From: Varanus komodoensis
Lineage: Eukaryota; Chordata; Lepidosauria; Squamata; Varanidae
DNA: 64,000 nucleotides
Assembly: GCF_004798865.1 (NCBI RefSeq)
Contig: NW_025335505.1
Span: forward strand, 10,540,681-10,604,680
Direction: 5' to 3'
The position numbers and the translations under genes are program-made. Shown here one piece after another: positions 1 through 31,845 of this stretch (positions are counted from its first letter, which is position 1; every line of letters begins with the position of its first letter). The notes beneath the pieces are model-generated. The model ran no database searches. It saw only the letters and a program-made list of their open reading frames with translations, and was not told the origin of the DNA.

Positions 1-3000
1 AACAGCTGTAGAACTTGTATTTGGTAGTATATTTGTGGTTAGAGAGCCATCTAGTGGCCACTGACTAATAGCCTATGGCAGGTGGAGGACGGTACACTCA
101 TTTTTAAAACAACTGAATGTGCAGGGCTTGCTCTGAATTCCATCCTGGCTGCTGCTAAAGCGCCTGCTCAGGGGCTGGGTGGAGGGCAGAATTACTCCTT
201 TAGGTGCAATGGCTCAGGGTCTTTCTTTTTAAGAGCCTCTGGCTATAGGGCAGCATACAAATGTGATAGATAAATAAATAAAGATAAGAAGGCTGACATT
301 CTTTGCAACTCCAGTACTTTAGTTGCAACTGAAGCTTTTCTTCAAGCATCATCTGGCCTGGAACTTGATGATATGGTGGAACTTGATGATGTTTAAACCA
401 CCTGTCTCGACCTGGCAGATGCTGCTATAAGACCCTCTTTATCTTAGTTCCTCTTGCAATGCTGAGGCCTCAGAAACCTCCTCTTTGGCCAGGGCCATGT
501 GACCCTCAGCAACATCCTGCCTTGCTCCTGGTGCTGATCCTGAGCATTCCCCTTGCTTGCTCACACCATAGAGGGAATTAAGTGATGGGGACGCAGCATG
601 AACTTCTATTGTTTCCCTTCCTGGCTGTGCATGGGGCAGAGTTCAGGGGATGGGTGACACTGCCAGTCTCTCTGTTCTCATCCCTGAACAACAGGATGCT
701 GGCCACGGCTTTGTTAAGCTGCCCCTTGAGGCTGTGACTCTGCCAGCGGTTTCAGGAAAGCAGGGATGAGAATCAGGCTGTCCTCCAGATGTTGTTTAAC
801 TCACCCTTGACTATCCTGGCTAGGTCTAATGGAAGTCTAACATATGGAGAGCCACATGTTCCCCACAACTAGAGTAATAGGGTGTGTGTGTGTGTAAACC
901 TGTGTGTGTTTTGCTGAAATTTTGGTCTGTGCTCTGATACTTTGTTGTGAAGCAGGGTCAATTTACAATATTTGGTTATAGAGGCAATCACATTTCTTTT
1001 CTCCGTATTAAAGGGCTAGAGACAGCCCTGTAATATTTCAGGCTGCACATGACTCTATATACATTACAGTAGCCGTATGGGAACCGTCTGTCTTTTAGTT
1101 GCTTCCATGAAGCTGGCAGAACATTTAAATGACACAACCATGTGGATGGAGGTGAATTGCACAGCTTTCCCACAAAAGTGGCAGTCCCTCATTGTTTTAC
1201 TCTGCACCCACAAGACTGAATCAGTTAAACTTTATCTCAGTCGTGAATCATTATCCTGAGACTTATCTTTGTAGGGTGTGCTCATGTTTATCATTTGTTG
1301 TAACACCAACAACCATCATCACTGCCACAGAATCCTTCTGATGCATTTGTTATGCTCTGTATAAGGTACGCAGTCCATAGATGTAGGAATTCTCCAGGTC
1401 AGACCAACCTGTGGCAGAACAGACAAAGAGACTGGCAGTGCTAACATCAGAACACTGAACATGGTGAGAAAGCAGTTCTGAATGAATGAGTCTGACTTCA
1501 AAGTATAGTGCCCTGTATTGAAGTAAAGCATCTGCAATTTGTTTTACTTGATGTCGATTAAACATTGCTAATAAATGTAATTGCTACAACAGCCTTCAGT
1601 CAAGCAAGGACTGGGGCAGCCTTGAACGAATGTAGTACGAGCAGTGAATTTCAGCATGAGAGGCATACAATTACAGAACACAAGGCCACTGTGCAGGAAT
1701 TAATGAATCTTGTGCAACTTGGTGGAAAACTGAAATTTGAACAGAAGTGTAAAATAGAAGCAACCGTGTTTAGCAAATGCCAATTAACAAGTCCATAGAG
1801 AAATTCAATGTACTGAATAGGATTGGTTGTCCTTTCGCATACTACAATGATGGTTTCTTGCTGTATGTATAACAATTTTCTGTTCCATTAAAATTAGATT
1901 TCAACATCACTAGCCATCCGTGTGATTACCAGTTTCTTAGAAAACGATAAACACAAATAGGAAGGATTACCATGGTCTACTGTGAACATATTGAGAAGGC
2001 TAAAAAAATCAGCAAACATTCAGCCAGAGAATCTTTTTAACCAGTTTCCATTCAACACAGCACTTTCAATGCAAGCTCCATGGACTAGTTAAACAGGACG
2101 TGTTCCACTCAGCCGAAATAAGTGAAAACAAAGCAAAGTTTATGCATTTCTGTGAATGGCCACCTCTGCTGCTGTTCCCTATAATGAATGTCTGGCACTT
2201 GGACTGCTGTTAAGGCCCCTGCCATGAATAGGTGAAGGTCATTCAACAGGTAGAGTTGAGCTACAGATAAGAAAGTCATCCCAGGTTCCCCAGAATATAA
2301 AGAATATGCATGACGGCCCAAGTGCATATCCAGGAAATGTGATTATTTCAGTGAGAACGGGGGCAGAAAGGATTTCTCTATTCACTATTCTGTTCTCCTA
2401 CCAAGTGTTGATGAAATGGCAGCTGTGCCCAGTAGTACTGGGAAAAGCAATTTGTAGAAATTTCATGCTGCTGCTGGTAAATCAGTCCAATGTAGCATTA
2501 CCCCATATTGCTCCATTTCCAGCAGAAATGATGACAATCTCTCCCCATTTGTACAAAGGCCACAGAACTCACTGAAAATCTCTTACAAATTAAAATCTTC
2601 AGCAACATTTCCGTAGGGCCTGCTGTACATAACCAAACTGGTGGCATGCAGAAATCCAGTGCACATCCTTGTCTCCACTTCAGCATATGTGAGGATGAAT
2701 GGGACACATTCCCTTTTTCAGGTCCCCTTCCTTTACTGAATACTTGGAATAGCAACAAGCATCTGCATTCCAGTGGTGAATGATCATTGTCTTAGCCACC
2801 TATGGCAATGCCCAGTTGTATTGGAAGAATCCCAGTCTGTTTTGACAGGGTATTTATTTCGTTAGTTATTTAGTTACTGCAACCTGTGCATATATACTAG
2901 CCTAATCCAGGTACAGTGCTAGACCAATCCAAGTACATTCTAGGACTTCTTCTTTGCCAATATAGAAGAAATGTAGGCATACGTATACACACTCCTCAGT

Positions 3001-3129
3001 TCAAAAACTTCCAGGGCTAGTGCGGCCCCTTATGGATGCCTCCCACCAGGAAATGCATCACCAGCAAAAGGACAACACGGGATACTGGATGGATGCAAAG
3101 CCCAACCCGAATTATTGCCAGTGTGGTGC
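1..3129. other. Intergenic stretch, nothing recognised
   Basis: AT-rich DNA with a short GT run at 881-895. The open frames are all under 100 codons and resemble no family I know. No exon of PTPRM, the gene expected upstream by human synteny, was recognised. Confidence 0.6.
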
Positions 3130-3290
3130 AGTCTTTAGAGAGTCGGGATGGGACCTGAGAGACACTCAGTGGGCGACTTTGGGCCCATCATGGATTCTCA
3201 GTCTAACCTATCTTGCAAGGGTAAAATGGTGGAACATGTAAACTGCCTTGCCCTCCTTAGGGAAGAGGTAGAGTATAGAGTAATAAAAAC
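3130..3290 (+). repeat. Sauria-type SINE, diverged partial copy
   Basis: CACTCAGTGGGCGACTTTGG, GATTCTCAGTCTAACCTATC, a degraded CACAGGGTTGTTG region, GGGTAAAATGG and GTAAACTGCCTTGC, then a tail with AGAGTAATAAAAAC. The block order matches the better copies at 28.8 and 59.4 kb. Confidence 0.6.
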
Positions 3291-4990
3291 AAACACATGA
3301 CCTCAAGGCTCTGAGTTTGGAGCAGGATACTTTTATAAGGTTCCAGTCATGTAGACCTTTACAATGGTTCTTAATCTTTCCGCCCGGCTTGGACTAGACA
3401 GCCCTTCAAATAGAAGACCACTTCAAAAGAAAAGGACTGCCTTTTTGTAAAACAGGACTCGTGGTCATCTTAGCAGATTTCAATAAGTTCAACCCTACTG
3501 CAGGAAATACACAACAGTAGTTAAGCAACAGTAAAAACAATAACAATGCAGCAATAAGGAAAGAAAGCATTAAAGCAACAGTAAATCAGCAGACAACTTG
3601 CTGTTTCAATAAGTTTCAGTATCGCTAAAACTCAAAGGCTTGAGAAAATAGGCATGTTTCCACTCTGGGCTGAAGTCATAAACTTCGGAAGCAGATGAAG
3701 TTCTAGGGTGAAAGTAATCCAAACATTAGCTGCCACAATGTCCCCTCATGGTTAGCCACTTGATCTCTGATGGCTGGAGCAGTAGAAGAAGGGCCCTAGA
3801 AGTCAATTTTAAAAGTTGACTCATTTGTACATTGCTCACAGCAGGTACAATTCTACCTCTGTTCTCTTCAGACCTTTCATGTCTTTTCCAGATGTTTTGC
3901 TTTACACCACAGCAGCAGAGAGGAACCACTCTCTGTTTCTTTGGTCCCTACTATTACTAGGAAAGCTATACCTTATATGACATTCAACAGTTATAATGGA
4001 AATTTAGCAGAGGTGAGTTGAGCATGCTCACAAGAGAGTGAAGAGCCATTTTACTACTGAGTATAAGTTCTGATAGCCAGGAATATAGTCTCTGTATTTA
4101 TTCATTTGTTTTATTTATTTACATTTTTATAGACTATCACAGTAGCCACATGGCCCTCTGGACAGTTTACACAGTATTTAAAGCAGAGCACACCACTAAC
4201 AACTAGACGCAGACCACAACGGATTGATGCTACCATCTCAAGCTGCTCATGAATTTCTGGTTAAGCTGTGTCAAAGACCCTACACTGAGACAAGCAACCC
4301 AGCATGGCAATTGACATAACACCCAAATCATAAGCCAGTGTACCTGGAAATAAAATATCATTTATTAACTTCTGTGCTCCTGAGTGATCAGGTTGTTAAA
4401 AGCTAATATGCTGGAAATATTTCCTACAGTCAATTATATAGCACTTTGAAGCACTGTACCACTCATGCTAGAATACCAAAAATTAATTTGGCCACTGTGT
4501 TTCATGAATACAGAATGACACAAGAAGCCAGTTTTACATCTCAAGGGATGTTAAAATAGAAAGAAAAGGAGAGAGTGATTCAGTTGACGTTAAGGGAACT
4601 AAAACACAATAACAGCAGCAAAGAAGAAATCTGTGCATTTCAAAAATGAAGTTGACAATATAACTCTTGATAAAGGTCACTCTCTCCTCCTGTATTATTG
4701 TCATTTTCCAAGCAAATGAAACAAGCAATTTTCCTGCAATCAAATAGTCTTGTGGCATTTTCAAGGTCTGGGCAAGTTCCTTAAAGAGGATCCTTAAAAT
4801 CTGATCATGTGTTTCAGTGATGTATGCAATACTTCTAAAAATTGGCTCTCTAGCATTACAGTTGAAAACAGCATCAGACATTGCTAGCTAGCAGGCTGTG
4901 ATTCTAAGAATATGAATACAATGGGACTTACCTCCAAGTGAAAGGGTGTGGGATTGTACTGTACAAAGCAGGTGCATAGTTACAAGATGG
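3290..4990. other. Intergenic stretch with weak repeat traces
   Basis: Includes a 29-base segment (3323-3351) shared exactly with 8877-8905, an A-rich CAACAGTAAAAACAATAACA block near 3525 that may begin another ATTT-headed relic, and a head-like fragment near 4.1 kb. A 115-codon minus-strand open frame (4534-4881) has no recognisable domain and is not called. Confidence 0.5.
4095..4185. repeat. ATTT-headed repeat, diverged head fragment
   Basis: TTTATTCATTTGTTTTATTTATTT-like start, ACATTTTTATAGACTATCAC, then CTCTGGACAGTTTACACAGT in the positions of the head block. Confidence 0.4.
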
Positions 4991-5690
4991 AAGATTCTTA
5001 GCCCAACAATCCTACAGGTGAGAAGAATCTTGGAACAGTTGTAGATCACAAGCTGAACAGGAGTCAACAATGTAAGATTCGCAAAACAGGCAAATCTTAT
5101 TATGCCTGCGCTAACAGAATCATCACTTCGAAATCTTGTAAAGTACTAGTTCCCCTCTATCTCAGCATGCATTAGGCTTCATCCTGTTGATTGTATGCAG
5201 TTCTGGACACCACAGTTTAGGAGTGATGTAGACAAACTGGAAAAGTTTCAGAGGAGGTTGAGTAAAGCTGATCAAGGGACTGGAAATCAAATCCTATGAA
5301 GACAGGAAGTATTCTTAAGTATTAGCCTTGAGAAGAGAAGTCGGGTGGGGGGAGATGGAAGCATTCTTCAAGTACTTGAAAGGTTGTCTCAAGGAGGAGG
5401 GCTGGATCCTTTCTTCTTCATCTGAGAGTGCAGGACACAAAATAATGGCCTCAAGTAGCAGAAAGTCAGATCCCTGGTGAACACCAGGAAAAACTTTCTG
5501 ACTAATACAGCAAAACCACAGTGGAACCAATTATCTAGGGAGGTCATGGACTCTCCCACACTGAAAGTATTCAAGATGCTGCTGGACAGTCATCTGAGGA
5601 TGCTGATATTGAGCAGGTTGGACCTGATGACCTTACTGGCCCTTTCCAATTCTGTTATTGTATGATTCTATGAATGGGAAAGCTAAAGCT
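4990..5690 (+). repeat. CR1 LINE, 3' end (C-terminal ORF2 remnant and 3' UTR)
   Basis: The + strand carries the CR1 3' landmarks in order: AGAAGAATCTTGGAACAGTT and GAACAGGAGTCAACAATGT (the LGTVVDHKLNRSQQC-like part), CAGTTCTGGACACCAC, GAGAAGAGAAG, TCTTCAAGTACTTGAAAGG, CAGTGGAACCAATTATC, GGAGGTCATGGACTCTCCC, GGTTGGACCTGATGACC, and the terminal TATGATTCTATGA. Translated pieces such as NTRKNFLTNTAK and REVMDSPTLKVFK resemble the CR1 ORF2 C-terminus. It is 5'-truncated, as most CR1 copies are, and no longer codes through. Confidence 0.88.
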
Positions 5691-5990
5691 AAACCAAAGG
5701 GAATCAGCTCTGGATCTGTTTGGAGTAAGTAGATATATGAACTATGAGGATCATATAATTTTAGGCATTTGATATGAAGAAATTTTACTTGTTGTTTTTG
5801 AAACCTGGAGATGAACTGTGAAAGCCTTAATGTATGTAATTTGCCTGTGATTTGAGCAGGTTCAGCAGAACTGCATCATGAAGTACAATCCTAGGCATAT
5901 AAATAGGGTCTAGTGCATTACCACAACCATAAAATAATTAATTTCGAAAGACCTGAATACCCACAGCAGAAACAAATCATGGGCCTACAT

Positions 5991-6100
5991 CCTTCAGATG
6001 TTCTGAATTATAACTCACAGCATATCCAGCCAGCGTGGCTGGCAGATGCTAGAAGTTGTTATTCAAAACATCTGGAGGGCACCAGGTTGGGGAAGGCTAC
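5991..6100. repeat. Palindromic DNA-element copy (MITE-like)
   Basis: CTTCAGATGTTCTGAATTAT and TCAAAACATCTGGAGGGCAC are arms of an imperfect inverted repeat, ending AGGTTGGGGAAGGCTA. Related palindromes lie at 41.6 and 61.3 kb. The left end lacks the outer arm. Confidence 0.6.
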
Positions 6101-6113
6101 CATAGACTGTTAA

Positions 6114-8142
6114 CTAGTTTGGGCTGCAAAATACTCCCAGATTAATCCACACTTCCTTGCAAAGTCACCACATTTCTCAGTTCTTCAGCAGTAGCCTGCC
6201 ACAATTCATCCTTACCACCAATTTCACTTCACAGATTTTACATCTAGCAACAGCTGTGCTCCCTCTGGTGACCAATTACTGCAATTTCTAGCATTTTTCA
6301 ACTGGCAAGAAAAAAATGGTGCTACTTCAAGCTATCCTAGGTACACAGATCTGGGCTTCTTTGACCCTGTCTAGTGTGTGTGTCCGTGCATGAGTGCAAA
6401 TGTTACGTATTAACATCAAAAGCTAGCATATAGGGGTTAACACATCGTAGACGAGTGGCAGAGCCAGTGCAAGACCTCCCACCGCCAAGGGACATGCCGC
6501 TGAAAGGGAAGCGTGCAAAGTGCTCGCACGACTACCAGGGGCAAAGGGAGCACTCGCTGCTGCCATAAGTGCCACCAGGTGCGGGGAAGAGGAGCCATTG
6601 CTGTGCGTGGCTGGCTGCCAGGGGAACATGAGCGGCTTCTCCTTCAACACTTCAGTTTGAGGGGCCTTTTCTCAGAGAGGGGCAACAGCAGGGAGGTGGC
6701 CATGGAGACGGTGTCATGGCAGCACAGACAATCTCAAAGCTCACCTCTCTGCCAATGCCTTGATCGAAGGAAGAACCCCCACGGACCGAGCCATTTGGAA
6801 TGGGTGGGCTCTGCAGAGAGCCATGGCAGGGACTGTCTGGATGCAGTTCTGCAACCAAAGGGCAATAGCTGGGGTAGCTGCCAGTGTGGCCGTCAATTCC
6901 TTGCACATGGACCAACCTAATGAAATATGATCACTCAGTGTTTAGTCCATGAATGGTGTAGATCTGATGCTTTTATGAAAAAACACATGATTGTTATAAG
7001 TGACCATGTGACACTCCATACGCAGATTATTTCAATTCCCTGGACATTTGGCCAGAAATGGATCATGATTCCTTAGACTGTAATTTTATGGAAAAAATGT
7101 ATGATTGTTGTGAAAATGTGAGCATTGCTGCCACATCTATAAATACAGCATCCCACCTGTTACTGTAACGGATGCGAGCCACCTGATAACTAAGCTACAA
7201 ATGCTGCAGCAAGCAATTTTGTTGACACATAAGCTATTTCCATAAAAGCTTCACAGAGATTCAGAAATAATTTATTATTATAATGTTAACTCAGCAACAA
7301 GAAGGTAATTTTCAAAAGACAGATGGATCTCAAAGCAAGCAAATAAAAAGTGAGGTCCATATGCTCTTTAACTACACCACACTGATGAAATGCAATGGGT
7401 TTTTTTAAAGGATATAAACTCAAATTTATGATGGTATACTTAATATTATTGCTGTAAGATGTATTTATACTGTTCCCCCAGATGCTTGATTTATATCTGC
7501 CTGTGGGAACCGAAGAGATGGCTTCTGCTGCAGAAAAACTGAGAAGCACCATTCCGCTGTCATTTTTAAATCCTGTTTATTGGGTTGGCATTTTAAAAGT
7601 TCAAATGTTTTTGTTCTTTTCTCTTATAGCTGCAGACATGCTGTCAGCTTTTATCCCCAGGTCCTCAAGTGCTGTCAAATACTGACTTAATATGTCATGA
7701 AAATAGCAGCACTCAGATTTTATGACCTGTTGACTTATTGATTGTTTCTCCAACAAAATAATTACAAATATAATCCAAACTTTATGTCTTAGAGGTCAAT
7801 TCCCCAGCTTCCCATGTGGGATTCCATAGAAAAGGTACAAAGGAGATGTTGGCAGTTGCTACCTCCTTTTCTTCTGCCATTTTTTGTTCAAGGGCCATTG
7901 CAATGGCAGGTAGGGAAACTAGAAATATGGTTGGAAATGGGCAAAAAATGTGCCTTTATCAGCAGCTTAATGCACAACAAATGTAACGTAAGACTTTCCA
8001 ATATATGACAATAAAAATACCACCTGCTAATGCCTGCCAGTGTGCCATTAAAGGCACAATTATAGCGGCCAGTTTTTAAAAACCTATGAGAAGAGGCATG
8101 GATTTCAAGTATTCATCACTGAAACTTCTGCCTCTTTTATTT
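6114..8142. other. Intergenic stretch, no gene recognised
   Basis: A moderately GC- and CpG-bearing block at about 6430-6920 sits in AT-rich DNA and holds open frames on both strands (up to 135 codons), none with a recognisable domain. It may be an old repeat. The rest is unremarkable. Confidence 0.5.
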
Positions 8143-8145
8143 GTA

Positions 8146-8317
8146 CTTATTTATTTATTTATTAAAACATTTTTATGCTGCCCCATTCGCCGAACCCTCG
8201 GGGAGGCTTACAACAATTTATACAATCATTTATTTATAAACCATGCAGAGAGCCCTCTGGGCTATTAGGGTGGTATATAAATGCAAATAATAAATAAATA
8301 AATAAATAAATAAATAT
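8146..8317. repeat. ATTT-headed repeat with inverted A-rich tail (foldback-like)
   Basis: Begins TTATTTATTTATTTATTAAA, then TGCTGCCCCATTCGCCGAAC, CCTCGGGGAGGCTTACAAC. It ends GAGAGCCCTCTGGGCTATTA, GGGTGGTATATAAATGC and a run of ATAA units. The two ends are roughly inverse complements of each other. Confidence 0.6.
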
Positions 8318-9289
8318 ATTTAGCTGCTTCCAGACCCCAAAAGCCCCCAAGGTGACTTAGTTGAAAAAGAAAAACTTTGAGAGCAATCCTATGGCATGTT
8401 GACATTATGATAGGAGTGCTGGGTTCCCAGGTCCAAGGTCAGAAGAGAGTTCTGACCTCTGAGAGGGAATCAACCTTCTGATCTCCCTCTCCCCTTCCAG
8501 CTGGTGCAGAGAGGAGGTAGAGGGGGCATTTGGGGGAATCAGGAAGGGAGAAGACTGAAGCTGCCACAGGACGAGTTATCCTGATGGCATCCAGACCTCC
8601 TTCCCTGCCCCGCTGAAGCATCTTGACTAGATGGCCAAAATCTGCCATTTCACCAAAATGCAGCGTGAGAGGTGTGTGGAGGCACCTCTTCCATGCCTCC
8701 TGCTCTGTGCTGCATGCTCTTAAGGCTCTGGTTTGGGGCACGAAAGACACAATCGAGAAGACCCACAAAGGCAGGCACCCCAGGTGTGTGCAACCAAAGG
8801 AACATACACTTTATGCAACATACAGGAATGCATGCATGCAGGTAGCCCTCAAGTGACTACAACGCCATACATTGTACAGGATACTTTTATAAGGTTCCAG
8901 TCATGCAGGTATTTGCTATACTAGACATGTGGTATCCTAGAAACTCTGATATAGAAATCACAAAGATAGAGAAAGAAATCAAAACGGACTAGAATCTGCA
9001 TGAGAAAAGCAGTGTCCGGAACAAGGAAACTGGAAAGGTAAAACGATTTCCTTGTCTTAACAAGCTGACACACAAGAAACCACATTTGTAACGTTGTTGC
9101 CTTTCTTAACGAGGTATCAATCAGGATTAGCTGACTAGTGACACTGTATCTGATCAGATCAGAATGCTGATCTTGTCAATTCCAGCCCTTCTGGCTGCTT
9201 GCTGACTCCATGGTGGCACTTTGGTTCAGTCAACACAATCAAAGGATGAAGTGTTCATTCTTCAAAACTTACAACAATAAGTTGTACAG
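8318..9289. other. Intergenic stretch, no gene recognised
   Basis: Contains the 8877-8905 segment identical to 3323-3351 and GCAT/GCATGCATGCA repeats near 8830. No domain was recognised in any open frame. Confidence 0.5.
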
Positions 9290-9690
9290 CTTTGGCTACT
9301 GGGCAGTAAAGGAACATAGATAACAATATCAACAAAACTGACAATAATAGATTTAAGAATGATGACATCTAAAAAGTGCAGAGCAGAATTAATTACATTT
9401 GAAATAAGCTTAAAGCTGTGCAGAACAAAGAGGGCTTGATGGCTTGGAACTGTTTTCTGCCACTGTAGAAAAGGCCTTTTCTCATACTCCCACCAACTGG
9501 CCAGTGTATTGGTAGAACATACAACAAAGACATTAAGCTGCAGATTCATATTTGAGGAGCACATACCCAGGCCCAAAACCATGTAGAGCTTTACAGGTAG
9601 AACATACTAATTTGTATGTGCCTGGAAGCAAATGGGAAGCTAGTGCAGGACTGGTGTAAGGTCACCAGTGAAGTACCAGAAAGCAAGTTA
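9290..9690. repeat. Possible long ATTT-family relic
   Basis: ATAACAATATCAACAAAACT, GTAGAAAAGGCCTTTTCTC, CATGTAGAGCTTTACAGGTA and GGGAAGCTAGTGCAGGACTG occur in the same order as the A-rich block, 'complete-repeat' body and 'preceding-gene-free' tail of the copies at 13.4 and 17.0 kb. Divergence is high. Confidence 0.35.
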
Positions 9691-10999
9691 TGGAAGTCCT
9701 GGCCTCACCAGCATCTGCAGACCCTAGGCAATCAACAGCCCCCTCCTTGGCCCCCCCCATGTTGCCATGACCCGGAAGGCTTCGCGTACAAGGCAGTGAG
9801 CCCCTGCAGCAGCCATGCAAATCTGAGGACCACAGAGACTGTGGGTGGCTCTACCACATTTGAACCAATGATGCACACATGAAACTTTAAGGCAGAAAAA
9901 TGTCTTTTACTTCAAAACCATTTTAATGCAAAGACAGATTAAGTAGCACCAGAGTCTTTCTTTGTTGCCTACTATAAATTGGTAGCAAATGATTTTATTT
10001 ATTTTTGTGAGGGTGGTCTTCTTAATTTTTCAGCCTTACTCACTTTTGTCCAAGCCCACCACTAGAATGAGGATTTCAAGACCTTCTTTAAATGGAAATC
10101 AATCCTTGGGCTCAAAATAACAGTTGGGGGTGAAGTTTCCAAACTAAGCTTTGAACATACGGAAGCTATTCCTGACAAGCAGATAAACATTATAATCAGT
10201 TAGCATCAGCTGATCAAGTTGCTTTAGGGCTTCTCCACACAAGGCATTTTTGTGTTCCTTGTGATTCCCCATTCACAGTAGTTTGTCGGTGTTTCCCAGG
10301 GATTCTCCTGCCCCTTTTTTAGAGAGAGGGCAGTGAGCTATTATCTGGCTATCAAGCTACATTGTGCTAGAACAAACCTTGCATTTTGGCAATTGTGTTA
10401 TAACTTCAGTGCTACCTTGTGATTGTGCAATGGAGCATTTAGGAAGGCCAAGAAAGAAATCCTCCTGGAGAGGAGAGGAGAGGAGAGGAGAAGAGAGGAG
10501 AGGAGAGCAGAGGAGCTGATCTTAATCTCACCAAGAATGCAGAAGCAGAAGCCTGGTAAAGTAGCAGGTTAAAAGATGGCGACCCCCTAGGAAAGTGATG
10601 TTTTTGTTTTGTAAAAAAAAGGGGGGGGCACTATTGATTTACTGGGCAGCAGCGTTATAGACTTGTGCCTGACAATATGAAATATAAGGGCAATAGGCAG
10701 CCCCACAGAATCCCCCCTGCTGTCCACTGTACACAGTGCCTGGTGTCTAAAACAGCAATGTGGTCAAAAAGCACGAGGCCTTTTTCTTCCCCGCCCTTGT
10801 TTGGTCAGATGCCAGTTTATTGGTCAAAGATGGCAGATCCTTGCCACGCACCGGGCAGAGCCCCACTGACCTCAACAGTGGCTGGCAGGGGCGCATGAAC
10901 AGTAAATGATTTTACACATTACAGTGAATCGACTGAGACTTCTTTGACCAGGCGGATCACCATGTGCAGGGCAGAAATTCAACTGGTAGAGTTCGGTTG
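9691..10999. other. RAB12 upstream region
   Basis: Non-coding DNA up to the RAB12 CpG island. A GGAGA tandem run lies at 10466-10513 and a run of A then G at about 10613-10628. No gene recognised. Confidence 0.55.
10466..10513. repeat. (GGAGA)n microsatellite
   Basis: Tandem GGAGA/GAGAG units with two interruptions. Confidence 0.9.
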
Positions 11000-11361
11000 A
11001 TTCACTGCACCCGATCCAGCTGCCTCCGTCTCTGCAGGAACGCCGGCGCCACTGACAGACAGGCAGGCGGCGGGCGGGAGCGCGATCTGCGGCGCCCGGC
11101 CGCCTTTCCCGCCCAAGGTGACCGCGCCGAGTCCTCCTCCCGACCCGTAGAGGGCGCTGTGCCCGCCGTGTGACTCAGGGCGCCTCTGGCCCACAGGGAG
11201 GCGCGCTCGTCGTCCGGGCGGCCGCGCAGACTGGCTGGAGCCCCGGTTCCCCTTCCCAGGCCGGGCAGGACGCGGTGGGAGAGGGCGAGCGAGGGCGGCC
11301 GGGCCTGGGCCGGGCCCTGACTGAGGTGGCGGGTAGCGGGGCGCGCGAGCCGCATGAGTGG

Positions 11362-30580
<19,219 letters not shown>

Positions 30581-31845
30581 CTTGCTGCTTTGTCCAGGGG
30601 AAGGAAAGAAGGAAAAAAGCACCTGACTACTCTGCACTACAATCATGTGGCAGTTCTTTGTTGCACTTTGATTCAGAGTCAGAGCTATACACTAATTTGT
30701 AAATATGCAAATATGCAAACCTGGGTAGGATTCAGCTATAACTGGTTAAGTATTTCCCTTCCCACAAGTGTTTTTCACTCCTCTTTCCCAGTACTATAAA
30801 TATTGTATAATTGGCTGAGAAATACGGCACTCCCAAACCTAGGATGTAAGAAATTAAATGCGTACATTACTTATTCTGAACATAAATGTTGTAATAGTCC
30901 TTGATATAAACAGAATCTCTTCTAGTATATGGTGCTTTGCTAGCTTTTTTTTAAAGATAATTTTTACAGTTTAGACTTACATGTATAAAGATTTCTTAAG
31001 CAGCTTTGTTTCCCACAAAAACTCAAAAGAAATTGTTTGATGTAGGATCTTAAGATGACTGACAGCACAATTCTATGCATGATTACTCAGAAGTTCTACT
31101 TTGTTACTGGCGCCTAAATCCATGTACGGGGCATCAGATTACAGACTGAGAGTCAAACCACCAAATGCTGCTGCTGTGCACCCTCCATTCATTTCAGTGG
31201 AGCTTACCATTGAAATGAACAGGCATTATATAGCAACAGAATCCATCGGATTGTGTCCTGAACATGCGGCAAATAGTTATTTCCAGCGGTTCTTTATTAT
31301 TTATTAAATTTCATGCTAGGTTGTTTGTGTGAGTGTGTAGTGATGCACTGCATTCTGCGCAGTTTTTAAAGGTCAAATTGTCAACTTGCTCAGTCAGTTT
31401 TCCCCAAGTATAAATTAGCAGTCAGATTCTGTATAAAGCAGAGATATATTTGCAATTTATTTTAAAAAAAGATATAAAAGGCATTGCTGCTGTCCTAGAT
31501 GAATTTTTAAAAAATCATTTTTAGGACATTTCCTGATGAGGAATAGATGTTTATTTGTCTGAAAAAATGAGATAAGTTTTGTTAAAATATACTTTTTCTA
31601 ATAGATGCGTGTATTCCTTTCAAATATGCTGTGTTAAAGGGTTTTTTGTTTTTGTCTGAATGAATTTGTGAATTATATCTTTTTGGTATATCTTTTATTA
31701 AAACTGCACTGTATAGTTTAGCTGTGGTAAACCAGTAGCTGCGTATTTGAATAACTTGATGTGTCCTAAATGTTTGTTGTGGTATCGAAAACATTGTCAT
31801 TCTAAACTAAGGACATGCCAATAAATTTTGTATTTATGAATGACA
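30581..31845 (+). other. RAB12: RAB12 3' UTR with polyadenylation signal
   Basis: AT-rich sequence after the RAB12 stop. A canonical AATAAA lies at 31820-31825, so the end of the transcript is placed 15-25 bases later. Weaker ATTAAA hexamers at 30853 and near 31302 could give shorter forms. The end point is inferred. The UTR contains a diverged short interspersed repeat near 31066-31260 with its typical ATGCATGATTACTCAGAAGT start. Confidence 0.7.
31066..31260. repeat. Short dispersed repeat relic in RAB12 3' UTR
   Basis: CACAATTCTATGCATGATTA then CTCAGAAGTTCTAC, and further on TCATTTCAGTGGAGCTTACC. Both blocks match the family seen at 30011-30098, with the order spread over more sequence than usual. 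Confidence 0.4.

Noticed and set aside
4534-4881. 115-codon minus-strand frame
   Set aside because: No recognisable domain, no splice or promoter context; chance expectation in 64 kb covers this length.
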